Position numbers and translations under genes: made by a program. A stretch of DNA of 5,502 nucleotides from an uncultured Bacillota bacterium (GTDB lineage Bacteria > Bacillota > Clostridia > UBA1381). Where the stretch lies: contig CASFSH010000034.1 in the NCBI GenBank assembly GCA_949297205.1, forward strand, positions 1 to 5,502, given 5' to 3'. Below the pieces are notes generated by a model, which saw only the letters and a program-made list of their open reading frames with translations, had not been told where the DNA came from and did not search any database. How positions within the stretch are numbered: position 1 is the stretch's first letter; the number at the start of each line of letters is the position of its first letter. Shown piece after piece: positions 1 to 5,502 of the stretch.

Positions 1-205
1 CCTCTTTAATTATCACCATATCCAATCCTGTGTCACTCAATTTTCGTGCCGCATCTCCGAAAGCTCCTACTCCCGGTAAAATTATCCTGTCGGCTGATTC
101 TATTTCTTTCGCATCTCCTGTTACAACCGTTTTTTCACCTATTGCTTCAAATGAGCTTTTCAACGAAAACAGATTGCCTACACCGTAATCCACAATTGCA
201 ACCAT
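1..205 (-). CDS. hisH: Imidazole glycerol phosphate synthase, glutaminase subunit HisH (N-terminal 68 residues; cut by the window edge)
   Basis: HisH is the class I glutamine amidotransferase that releases ammonia from glutamine. The ammonia passes to HisF, which makes imidazole glycerol phosphate and AICAR; the complex is cytosolic. The visible part opens with MVAIVDYGVGNLFSLK, the usual HisH start, and carries the oxyanion-strand motif LPGVGAFGDA at about residues 43-52. The nucleophile Cys and the His/Glu of the triad lie beyond the left edge, so the catalytic site cannot be checked. The ATG (203-205) overlaps the hisB stop by one base (TAATG). It is preceded by AAGGAG (213-218) at 7 bases, which makes the start secure and suggests translational coupling to hisB. 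Position after hisB is the common clostridial order and predicts hisA, hisF and hisI/hisE further left. PdxT and other amidotransferases are the only realistic alternatives, and both sequence and context favour HisH. Confidence 0.95.
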   Translation of the reverse strand, partial: MVAIVDYGVGNLFSLKSSFEAIGEKTVVTGDAKEIESADRIILPGVGAFGDAARKLSDTGLDMVIIKE

Positions 206-792
206 TATAACACTCCTTTTGTTGAAGGTATCTCATCAGCAAACTCTTTATCTATGGATACCGCCTGTCTTAAACTCCTTGCACATGATTTGAAAATACC
301 TTCAATTATATGATGTGAGTTTGTACCCGATATTTGTCTTATGTGAAGAGTACATTTTGCATTTCTCACAAACGCAAGCCAGAATTCCTCTGAAAGCTCG
401 GTATCAAAATCACCTACTTTTTCTGTCGGGATTTCTGCAGTATAGCTTAAATGACTTCTTCCCGAAATATCAACGGCGGTTAAAATCAAAGCTTCATCCA
501 TTGGCAGCATCATACTGCCGTAGCGTATTATTCCTTTTTTATTTCCCATAGCCTCATCAAATGCCGCACCGAGACAAATTCCTATGTCTTCAACCGTATG
601 ATGATAATCCACATTAACATCACCTTTACAGTTAAGAGATATATCAAACCGTCCGTGACGTGCAAACAATATAAGCATATGATCCAAAAAACCGCATCCT
701 GTATCAATATTGCTTTTCCCTGTACCATCAAGATTTATTTCAAGACTTATTTGCGTTTCTGCCGTTTTTCTCTCAATTTTTGCAGTTCTCAT
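205..792 (-). CDS. hisB: Imidazoleglycerol-phosphate dehydratase, monofunctional (HisB)
   Basis: The enzyme dehydrates imidazole glycerol phosphate to imidazole acetol phosphate, using Mn in a large cytosolic homo-oligomer. The 195-residue protein matches the usual length of stand-alone IGPD. Visible hallmarks are GFLDHML (34-40), HHTVEDIGICLG (64-75, metal-binding His/His/Glu), MDEA (98-101), HHIIEGIFK (160-168, second metal site) and the terminal STKGVL. The two His-rich motifs are the internal repeats typical of this fold. There is no HAD-type phosphatase domain as in the enterobacterial bifunctional HisB, so histidinol-phosphate phosphatase must be encoded elsewhere. The ATG overlaps the hisC stop as ATGA and has GGAGG 7 bases upstream inside hisC. 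No residue appears to be missing and I see no frameshift. Confidence 0.97.
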   Translation of the reverse strand: MRTAKIERKTAETQISLEINLDGTGKSNIDTGCGFLDHMLILFARHGRFDISLNCKGDVNVDYHHTVEDIGICLGAAFDEAMGNKKGIIRYGSMMLPMDEALILTAVDISGRSHLSYTAEIPTEKVGDFDTELSEEFWLAFVRNAKCTLHIRQISGTNSHHIIEGIFKSCARSLRQAVSIDKEFADEIPSTKGVL

Positions 793-1853
793 CTTTTTTC
801 CTCCAATATTTGCTTTAACGTATTTATAAGTATTTCCATTTCAACACGTGTTCCTATTGTTATCCTATTATATTGTGATATTCTCTCACCATCAAAATGA
901 CGTACCAAAATTCCCTTTTTCTTTAAATCAAGATATAACTGCTTGCCGTCAATATCCGAATGCTTTGCAAAAACAAAATTAGTTGAAGAATCAGTAAGCT
1001 CAAACCCTAATTTTAAAAGTTCCTTTTTTGTGTATTCCCTGTTTTCTATAACGGTTTTACAGTTATTAATTGTATATTCTTCATCCTCCAGAGTCCCCAA
1101 ACCTGCTGCCATTGTCATTTTATTTATATTATACGGATTTGTTGAATATTTGACGGTATTTAAATCCTGTATAATGGCTTTTGAGGCAACCCCGAATCCA
1201 AGTCTCGCTCCTGCCATTGATCTTGATTTCGAAAAAGTTTGTGTGACAAGCAAATTATCATATTTATTTATCAATCCCACACAGCTTTTGGCTCCGAAAT
1301 CCACATATGCCTCATCAATTACAACCACATTATCAGGATTTGTGGCTAAAATTTTTTCTATTTCTTGCGGTTTTAATGCAATTGCTGTGGGTGCATTGGG
1401 ATTTGCTATAAATATGGTTTTATTTATTCCCAAATAATCATTAATATCTATGGTAAAATCATCTTTCAGCGGTATTTCTTCATATGCTATATTATTCAGC
1501 TGTGCAAAAACAGAATAAAAACCGTATGTTATATCGGGAAATGCTGCCTTATGATTTTTATCGCAAAATGCCATAAAAGCAAAATTTAAAATTTCATCCG
1601 ATCCGTTTGTCATTAATATCTGATCTTCATCAACCATCAAAATTTCAGCCATTTTTTTATTCAATGCTCTACATTCCGGATCAGGATACAAATTGAGACT
1701 TTTTGCAGCATTTTTTACATATTCCTGAGCCTTTTGGGAAGGCGGAAAGGGTGATTCATTTGTATTCAGTTTTATATATTTTTTCTCCGTCGGCTGTTCA
1801 CCCGGCGTATACGGAATCAGTTTTTCATATTTACTGCTGAAAAATCTGCTCAA
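789..1853 (-). CDS. hisC: Histidinol-phosphate aminotransferase (HisC), probable TTG start
   Basis: HisC is a PLP-dependent fold-type I aminotransferase that converts imidazole acetol phosphate and glutamate to L-histidinol phosphate and 2-oxoglutarate. Numbered from the TTG, the protein has 354 residues, normal for the family. Visible motifs are KLNTNESPFPPS (28-39), TNGSDE (82-87), NPNAPT (151-156), VVIDEAYVDFG (177-187; D180 and Y183 contact PLP), FSKSRSMAGARLGFG (207-221; K209 is the Schiff-base lysine) and NRITIG near 329-334. An upstream in-frame GTG at 1860-1862 would add MIV, but GAGGAG runs directly into that GTG, leaving no spacing, while the TTG lies 8 bases downstream of it. The TTG also gives MSRFFSSKYEKL, the usual beginning in related HisC proteins. 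The gene starts 5 bases after the hisD stop and overlaps hisB by 4 bases. The NPNAPTA variant of the usual NPN-PTG loop is mild. Function is well supported by sequence and operon. Confidence 0.95.
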   Translation of the reverse strand: MSRFFSSKYEKLIPYTPGEQPTEKKYIKLNTNESPFPPSQKAQEYVKNAAKSLNLYPDPECRALNKKMAEILMVDEDQILMTNGSDEILNFAFMAFCDKNHKAAFPDITYGFYSVFAQLNNIAYEEIPLKDDFTIDINDYLGINKTIFIANPNAPTAIALKPQEIEKILATNPDNVVVIDEAYVDFGAKSCVGLINKYDNLLVTQTFSKSRSMAGARLGFGVASKAIIQDLNTVKYSTNPYNINKMTMAAGLGTLEDEEYTINNCKTVIENREYTKKELLKLGFELTDSSTNFVFAKHSDIDGKQLYLDLKKKGILVRHFDGERISQYNRITIGTRVEMEILINTLKQILEEKR

Positions 1854-1858
1854 AACAA

Positions 1859-3133
1859 TCACTCCTCTATACGAATAACCGCACTTTTTGCGTGTGCTGT
1901 AAGTCCTTCTTTTTTTGCAAAAAACTCAACATCTCTTGCAACCTTTTTCAATGCGTCTTTGGTATAATATGTGTATTGTGTCTTTTTCACAAAATCATCT
2001 ACCGACAACGGGCTTGAAAATTTAGCAGTTCCACTTGTAGGCAATGTATGATTTGGTCCTGCAAAATAATCTCCCAATGCTTCCGGGCAATTTTTTCCCA
2101 TAAATATTGACCCTGCATGACGGATTGAATCAAGGTAGTCAAAGGGATTATCAACACAAAGTTCCAGATGTTCAGGCGCAATTTCATTTGCTATTTCAAT
2201 TGCCGCCATCAATGTATCTGCAACAATAATTTTACCGTTATTATCAATTGATTCTCTTGCAATTTCTGCCCTTTCAAGTTTTGGTATCTGAACTTCAAGC
2301 TCTTTTTGAACTTGTTCTGCCAGTTCTTTTGAATCTGTTACCAATACCGCACTTGCAAGTTTATCATGTTCTGCCTGTGACAACAAATCTGCCGCAACAT
2401 ACTTCGGATTACAGGTTTTATCGGCAACAATAAGAATTTCACTGGGACCTGCAATCATATCTATTGAAACAACTCCGAATACCTGTTTTTTTGCCTCTGC
2501 AACAAATGCATTTCCGGGGCCTACTATTTTATCAACCTTAGGAATAGTTTGTGTACCGTATGCCAAAGCGGCAATTGCCTGTGCACCTCCGACTTTGAAA
2601 ATCTTATCGACACCCGCAACATATGCGGCAGCCAAAATAACCGGATTAACCTTTCCTTCACTGTTCGGTGGTGTCACCATTACAACCTCTGTGCATCCGG
2701 CAATTTTTGCAGGGACTGCATCCATCAAAACAGTTGAAGGATATGCAGCTGTCCCTCCCGGAACATACAGTCCTGCTTTATCAACCGGAATAATTTTCTG
2801 TCCCATAACAATTCCCGGTTCATCGTTTATAATAAAACTGTTTCTTACCTGTCTTTCATGGAATTTTTCAATATTATTTTTAGCCTTTTTCAATATTTCC
2901 AGAAATTCAGGCTCAATTTCGGAAATTGCTTCTTTTATTTCCTTTTCGGTCACCTGCAGACTGTCAAGTTTTGCCTTATCAAATTTTTCACAATATTTTA
3001 AAAGTGCTTTATCTCCGTTCTTTCTTACATCATATATAATATCGGCAACAATTTCTTCTACATTTACTTTAGGTACAACTCTTGAAAATATGTCTTTATT
3101 GTCAACCTCTTTGTATCTTAATATTTTAATCAT
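1859..3133 (-). CDS. hisD: Histidinol dehydrogenase (HisD)
   Basis: HisD catalyses the last two steps of the pathway, oxidising L-histidinol to L-histidine with 2 NAD+ in a zinc-dependent cytosolic homodimer. The 424 residues match the family length. By comparison with E. coli HisD, zinc ligands can be assigned to Q253 and H256 (in LLSQAEHD), D355 (in LGDYFAGPNHT) and H414 (in LTAHAKS). The catalytic pair is E321/H322 in IAPEHLEL. The nucleotide-side motifs KIVGPGNAFVAEAKK (202-216) and DMIAGPSEILIVAD (225-238) are also intact. The ATG overlaps the hisG stop by 4 bases (ATGA), with GGAGG 7 bases upstream, so coupling to hisG is likely. No truncation or missing key residue is seen. Confidence 0.98.
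   Translation of the reverse strand: MIKILRYKEVDNKDIFSRVVPKVNVEEIVADIIYDVRKNGDKALLKYCEKFDKAKLDSLQVTEKEIKEAISEIEPEFLEILKKAKNNIEKFHERQVRNSFIINDEPGIVMGQKIIPVDKAGLYVPGGTAAYPSTVLMDAVPAKIAGCTEVVMVTPPNSEGKVNPVILAAAYVAGVDKIFKVGGAQAIAALAYGTQTIPKVDKIVGPGNAFVAEAKKQVFGVVSIDMIAGPSEILIVADKTCNPKYVAADLLSQAEHDKLASAVLVTDSKELAEQVQKELEVQIPKLERAEIARESIDNNGKIIVADTLMAAIEIANEIAPEHLELCVDNPFDYLDSIRHAGSIFMGKNCPEALGDYFAGPNHTLPTSGTAKFSSPLSVDDFVKKTQYTYYTKDALKKVARDVEFFAKKEGLTAHAKSAVIRIEE
1862..1867 (-). promoter_or_regulatory. Ribosome binding site that selects the hisC TTG start
   Basis: GAGGAG on the minus strand. Its last base is the first base of the alternative GTG start, so that GTG has no room for ribosome placement. 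The TTG at 1851-1853 follows after 8 bases. The site lies inside the end of hisD. Confidence 0.7.
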
Positions 3134-3771
3134 TGCTTTTCCTCCAATTGCTTTGCCAGTTCCTCTACAATTTTTTCTATCTGATTACCCTTAAATTTAA
3201 AACTTGACTTGTTTGCTATTAATCTTGCACTTATCGGTACTATGCTTTCTATTACTTCAAGATTATTTTCCTTTAATGTTGTACCGGTTTCCACAATATC
3301 TACTATAACATCGGACAACCCCAATATCGGCGCTATTTCAATAGAACCGTTTAGGTGTATTATATCTATATCTCTTCCCTGCGCCGCATAATAATTTTTG
3401 GTTATATTGGTAAACTTTGTTGCAACTCTCAGAGTCTTTTTTGTATCGTCACGAAAATCCGCCTTTGCCGCAACCGCCATTTTACATTTACCTATATCAA
3501 GATCCAGCAACTCATATATATCCGGTTCATATTCCAGCAAAATATCCTTTCCCGCAACTCCTATATCTGCTGCTCCTCTTTCAACATAAATTGCTACATC
3601 GGAAGGTTTTACCCAGAAGTATCTTACCGCTTTTTCTTCATTTTCAAATATCAGTTTCCTATTATTTTCTTTTATCGACGGACATTCAAATCCTGCTTTT
3701 TCAAACATTGAATACACCTTTTCACCCAGTCTTCCCTTGGGAAGTGCCACATTAAGCATTGTTTTCAACAA
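3130..3771 (-). CDS. hisG: ATP phosphoribosyltransferase catalytic subunit, short form (HisG-S)
   Basis: HisG condenses ATP with PRPP to give phosphoribosyl-ATP, the committed step of histidine synthesis. At 213 residues this is the short form, which lacks the C-terminal regulatory domain of the long enzyme and needs HisZ; hisZ lies directly upstream. Visible motifs are ALPKGRLGEKVY (9-20), YVERGAADIGVAGKD (62-76), LNGSIEIAP (140-148) and the PRPP-loop region DIVETGTTLKENNL (158-171). The start is uncertain. An ATG at 3757-3759 gives the family-like MLNVALPKGRL, but the only good Shine-Dalgarno, AAGGGAG (3778-3784), is 18 bases away from it. The same site is 6 bases from TTG at 3769-3771 and 9 from TTG at 3766-3768. 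I therefore keep the TTG at 3771, which adds four residues and overlaps hisZ by 20 bases. Function is secure; the exact start is not. Confidence 0.95.
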   Translation of the reverse strand: MLKTMLNVALPKGRLGEKVYSMFEKAGFECPSIKENNRKLIFENEEKAVRYFWVKPSDVAIYVERGAADIGVAGKDILLEYEPDIYELLDLDIGKCKMAVAAKADFRDDTKKTLRVATKFTNITKNYYAAQGRDIDIIHLNGSIEIAPILGLSDVIVDIVETGTTLKENNLEVIESIVPISARLIANKSSFKFKGNQIEKIVEELAKQLEEKQ

Positions 3772-4867
3772 TTTCCACTCCCTTCTCCCTGAGTCTTAAC
3801 AACTGCTTATATTTTATCTTTTCGGGTATATTTCTTTGCACCATTACACTTTTACCGTTTCCTGCAAGCAGTCTGACTGCATTGTCAAGTGCTTTTATAT
3901 CACTTTTTTCATCATAAAGAATAACAGCGTCCACATCATACGGTTTTTCCGTTTCATTCAGTCTTTCAAGCATATCAAGGTATACCGCAAAACCGATTGC
4001 TTTGGATTTTTTACCCATTTTTTTCATCAGTTTATCATACTGTCCCCCGGACAATACACCTGAAGCTATTCCTTTTATGAACCCTTTAAACACAAATCCA
4101 TTGTAATAATTCATATCGTTTATAACGGAAAAATCAATACGTACTCTATCTCCCAAACCGCAGCAATCCAACATTTCCGCAATTTTTATCAACTCGTTAA
4201 CATCTTTTTCGTTTACATCATTTTTCACTTCCGAAAGTATAGGCTTCATTTTATCAATACTGCCGTAATTTGAGATGAGTTTTAAAAGTTTTTCGCCGTT
4301 TACCTCTTCCTTTTTGCAGATTGAGGATATTGCGTTTATATTCTTTTCACCTATACACTTTAATATTTCTTCTCTGCTCTCATCTGATAAATTAAGAGAA
4401 TCAATAACAGAGGAAACTATACCCATATGCGATATATCAAGTATATAGTCACGGCTTATGCCCTCAAGACTTTTTGCCGCAAGCATTAAGACCTCATATA
4501 TACAATAATCGTCAATCAACCCTATACATTCAAGACCAACCTGCATAATTTCCTTAAAAGAATGTGTACCCTTTGACACTCTGTATACATTCTCATTATA
4601 ATAAACTTTCTGCACACTGTCTGCTAAATCCTTACTGTTTTTTATTATAGACAGTGTAACGTCAGGCTTTAATGCCATAAGTTTACCGTTTGTGTCTGTA
4701 AAGGTTATTATATTATCGGAAACAAGAAAATCTTTATTTCTAACATAAAGATCATATTCCTCAAATTTACTCATTTTATATTGAGTATATCCGTACTTCT
4801 GATATAAATTGCGCATTTCAAATATTGCTTTTTCATCCTCTTTAAGCACTGAATAATTTATATCCAT
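3752..4867 (-). CDS. hisZ: ATP phosphoribosyltransferase regulatory subunit (HisZ)
   Basis: HisZ is a paralogue of histidyl-tRNA synthetase that does not charge tRNA. It forms a hetero-octamer with short HisG, is needed for activity and carries the histidine feedback site. The 371-residue product shows the class II synthetase core: ALKPDVTLSI (65-74), the motif 2 region VYRVSKGTHSF (94-104) followed by EIMQVGLECIG, and motif 3 SGGQYDKL...AIGFAVYLDML (273-300). In the segment matching the HisRS box RGLDYYNRTVFE the protein reads NDMNYYNGFVFK (250-261), so the catalytic Arg is Asn, as expected for a non-synthetase. Residues after about 310 (AVILYDE..., SVMVQRN) resemble a remnant of the anticodon-binding domain. 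I chose the ATG at 4865-4867 because GGAGGAG (4875-4881) lies 7 bases upstream; a TTG 33 bases earlier has no such site. The gene starts 4 bases after the regulator stop and overlaps hisG. HisS is the alternative, but the lost Arg and the hisG neighbour argue against it. Confidence 0.94.
   Translation of the reverse strand: MDINYSVLKEDEKAIFEMRNLYQKYGYTQYKMSKFEEYDLYVRNKDFLVSDNIITFTDTNGKLMALKPDVTLSIIKNSKDLADSVQKVYYNENVYRVSKGTHSFKEIMQVGLECIGLIDDYCIYEVLMLAAKSLEGISRDYILDISHMGIVSSVIDSLNLSDESREEILKCIGEKNINAISSICKKEEVNGEKLLKLISNYGSIDKMKPILSEVKNDVNEKDVNELIKIAEMLDCCGLGDRVRIDFSVINDMNYYNGFVFKGFIKGIASGVLSGGQYDKLMKKMGKKSKAIGFAVYLDMLERLNETEKPYDVDAVILYDEKSDIKALDNAVRLLAGNGKSVMVQRNIPEKIKYKQLLRLREKGVEIVENNA
3778..3784 (-). 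promoter_or_regulatory. Ribosome binding site favouring a TTG start for hisG
   Basis: AAGGGAG on the minus strand inside the 3' end of hisZ. It is 6 and 9 bases from two consecutive TTG codons and 18 bases from the first ATG. No other purine-rich site lies near that ATG. Confidence 0.55.
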
Positions 4868-4871
4868 CTGT

Positions 4872-5165
4872 TTACTCCTCCGACTTTTCCAATTTTTCAA
4901 GAATTAACTCGTATCCGCCGCTTCCGTACATCAGGCATTTATTTACTCTGCTTATGGTTGCCGTGCTGGCACCTATCTCTTTTGAAATTTCCTGATAGCT
5001 TTTATTTTCTTTGAGCATCTTTGCCACCTGTAATCTCTGCGAAATGTCAAGCACTTCCTTTATTGTACATACATCTTCAAAAAATTTATAACACTCTTCC
5101 ACATCACCCAATAACAGAATTGCTTTGAATAATTCATCCATTTCTTCCGATCTTATACTTCCCAT
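4872..5165 (-). CDS. TrpR/YerC-family transcriptional regulator, probable histidine operon repressor
   Basis: This 97-residue all-helical protein belongs to the YerC/YecD branch of the Trp repressor superfamily. The helix-turn-helix is clear: QRLQVAKMLKENKSYQEISK (about 43-62) leads into EIGASTATISRVNKCLMYG (63-81), with the conserved ATISR recognition helix and the following GSGGY. There is no signal peptide or membrane segment, so it is a cytosolic DNA-binding protein, presumably a dimer. It is the first gene of the operon, 4 bases ahead of hisZ and directly behind a promoter holding an inverted repeat. I infer that it senses histidine or a pathway metabolite and represses its own operon. 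From memory, comparative-genomics work has proposed a TrpR-family histidine regulator (HisR) in Firmicutes, which agrees. The ATG at 5163-5165 has GGAGG 7 bases upstream. Family assignment is strong; ligand and target are inferred. Confidence 0.9.
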   Translation of the reverse strand: MGSIRSEEMDELFKAILLLGDVEECYKFFEDVCTIKEVLDISQRLQVAKMLKENKSYQEISKEIGASTATISRVNKCLMYGSGGYELILEKLEKSEE

Positions 5166-5224
5166 TTATTATCCTCCGTTTCTATATATCATTTTATAAC
5201 ACATTTAATATAATCTGATTTTAT

Positions 5225-5232
5225 CACACTAA
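5225..5232. promoter_or_regulatory. Second operator half-site at the predicted transcription start
   Basis: CACACTAA here repeats the CACACTAA of the main operator (5241-5248), offset by 16 bases in the same orientation. The opposite arm is degenerate, so this is a half-site at best. It covers the predicted start of transcription and could support cooperative binding by a second dimer. Confidence 0.4.
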
Positions 5233-5233
5233 T

Positions 5234-5262
5234 ATATTACCACACTAAAGTGTTAAAGTCAA
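5234..5262 (-). promoter_or_regulatory. Sigma-A type promoter of the his operon
   Basis: On the minus strand, TTGACT (5257-5262) and TAATAT (5234-5239) are separated by exactly 17 bases, close to the vegetative consensus. An A-tract just upstream (about 5264-5270, minus-strand A's) could act as an UP element. Transcription should begin near 5225-5229, giving a leader of about 60 bases to the regulator ATG. That leader is too short for a T-box or a long attenuator, and none is visible. Confidence 0.85.
5242..5253. promoter_or_regulatory. Inverted-repeat operator within the promoter spacer
   Basis: The sequence reads ACACT-AA-AGTGT, with perfect 5-base arms around a 2-base centre, wholly inside the -35/-10 spacer. 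A protein bound here would block RNA polymerase. The TrpR-family gene just downstream is the obvious candidate ligand; this pairing is inferred from position. Confidence 0.65.
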
Positions 5263-5366
5263 CTTTTTTTGAATATAAGTTTCTTTTTTATTAAAACTAT
5301 CTTAATTTAACACATACATATATCATTATTTAATCAAATTGAATAACTGTAAAATAACATTTAAAT
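5263..5366. other. AT-rich spacer without a recognisable gene
   Basis: This stretch is very AT-rich and holds an A-tract next to the -35 box. A weak plus-strand promoter-like pair, TTGAAT (5339-5344) and AATAAT (5364-5369), has a poor 19-base spacing. No ORF, tRNA or terminator is visible. Confidence 0.5.
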
Positions 5367-5467
5367 AATGCTCACTGAATAAATGCGATTTTCAATCGCA
5401 TTTAGAAAAATTATGACTATTGTCAAAATTTTTCATGTAAAATCGAAGATTTTACACAGTTCGCATT
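5367..5467. repeat. 101-base element of three tandem hairpins closed by an outer stem
   Basis: The ends are imperfect inverted repeats: AATGC-TC-ACTG (5367-5377) pairs with CAGT-TC-GCATT (5457-5467) in 9 of 11 positions. Between them lie three hairpins end to end: 5380-5404 (11-bp stem, loop TTC), 5405-5434 (12 of 13 pairs, one A-A mismatch, loop TATT) and 5436-5456 (9-bp stem, loop GAA). By my count about 82 of 101 bases pair, in a cloverleaf-like layout. Because every stem is a DNA palindrome, the fold works on either strand and the direction is unknown. It may be a small palindromic mobile element or repeat, a structured RNA, or a terminator cluster. It lies upstream of the his promoter, outside the predicted his transcript. 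The structure is directly visible; its nature is not. Confidence 0.7.
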
Positions 5468-5493
5468 GATAAAGTCTGCTGAAATAAATATTT

Positions 5494-5498
5494 TGGGA
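5494..5498 (+). promoter_or_regulatory. Possible ribosome binding site of a divergent gene beyond the right edge
   Basis: GGGAG on the plus strand lies 4 bases before the window end. A start codon could follow just outside. With no coding sequence visible this is only a possibility. Confidence 0.2.
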
Positions 5499-5502
5499 GC
5501 AA

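Noticed and set aside
943..1437. 164-codon plus-strand open frame opposite hisC
   Set aside because: It lies wholly antisense to intact hisC, with no credible RBS or recognisable domain.
2595..3194. 199-codon plus-strand open frame opposite hisD and the 3' end of hisG
   Set aside because: It is antisense to intact, motif-complete hisD and hisG and has no family-like motifs. It is the mirror of minus-strand codon bias.
4868..4900. Extension of HisZ by 11 residues to a TTG at 4898-4900
   Set aside because: The TTG has no Shine-Dalgarno and lies deep in the regulator gene, whereas the ATG at 4867 has GGAGGAG 7 bases upstream.
5166..5224. His T-box or attenuator in the operon leader
   Set aside because: The leader is about 60 bases, with no T-box consensus, no terminator stem and no His-codon-rich peptide.
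5380..5456. Simple rho-independent terminator
   Set aside because: The stems are AT-rich and none is followed by a clean T-run on either strand. A role in termination is possible but is not what the layout most resembles.
5413..5469. Plus-strand mini-ORF of 18 codons starting MTIVKIFH
   Set aside because: It lies entirely within the hairpin element, has no RBS, and its sequence is dictated by the palindromes.
5425..5502. Minus-strand reading frames open from the right edge for 16 to 25 codons, possible C-terminus of an upstream gene
   Set aside because: All three frames stop within the hairpin element and none shows recognisable protein sequence, so a real gene end cannot be told from chance.

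Overview
The window is an AT-rich stretch with strong Shine-Dalgarno sites (GGAGG, AAGGAG) and TTG starts. This suggests a low-GC Gram-positive anaerobe of the Clostridia (Lachnospiraceae or Ruminococcaceae-like). That assignment rests on protein style and gene order, not on a search.

About the left 94% of the window is the first part of a histidine biosynthesis operon, read right to left on the minus strand: a TrpR/YerC-family regulator (4872-5165), hisZ (3752-4867), short-form hisG (3130-3771), hisD (1859-3133), hisC (789-1853), monofunctional hisB (205-792) and the first 68 codons of hisH, which is cut by the left edge. The genes overlap or lie within 5 bases of each other, most have a clear RBS inside the preceding gene, and there is no internal terminator, so they are very likely one transcript continuing beyond the left edge.

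HisZ and HisG together form the ATP phosphoribosyltransferase that opens the pathway. HisB, HisC and HisD catalyse later steps, and HisH supplies ammonia to HisF. HisA, HisF, HisI/HisE and a histidinol-phosphate phosphatase are needed as well and are not in the window.

The operon promoter can be read directly (TTGACT, 17-base spacer, TAATAT; 5234-5262). An inverted repeat, ACACT-AA-AGTGT, sits in the spacer, and a second copy of one half-site lies at the predicted transcription start. Since the first gene encodes a small TrpR-like DNA-binding protein, the simplest reading is an autoregulated, repressor-controlled his operon. The leader is only about 60 bases, with no T-box or attenuator.

The rightmost part (5166-5502) has no recognisable gene. 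Apart from the promoter it holds a striking 101-base element (5367-5467): three hairpins placed end to end and enclosed by a closing stem, with about 82 of 101 bases paired. It could be a small palindromic mobile element or repeat, a structured RNA, or the leader of a gene beyond the right edge. It is the least explained part of the window.
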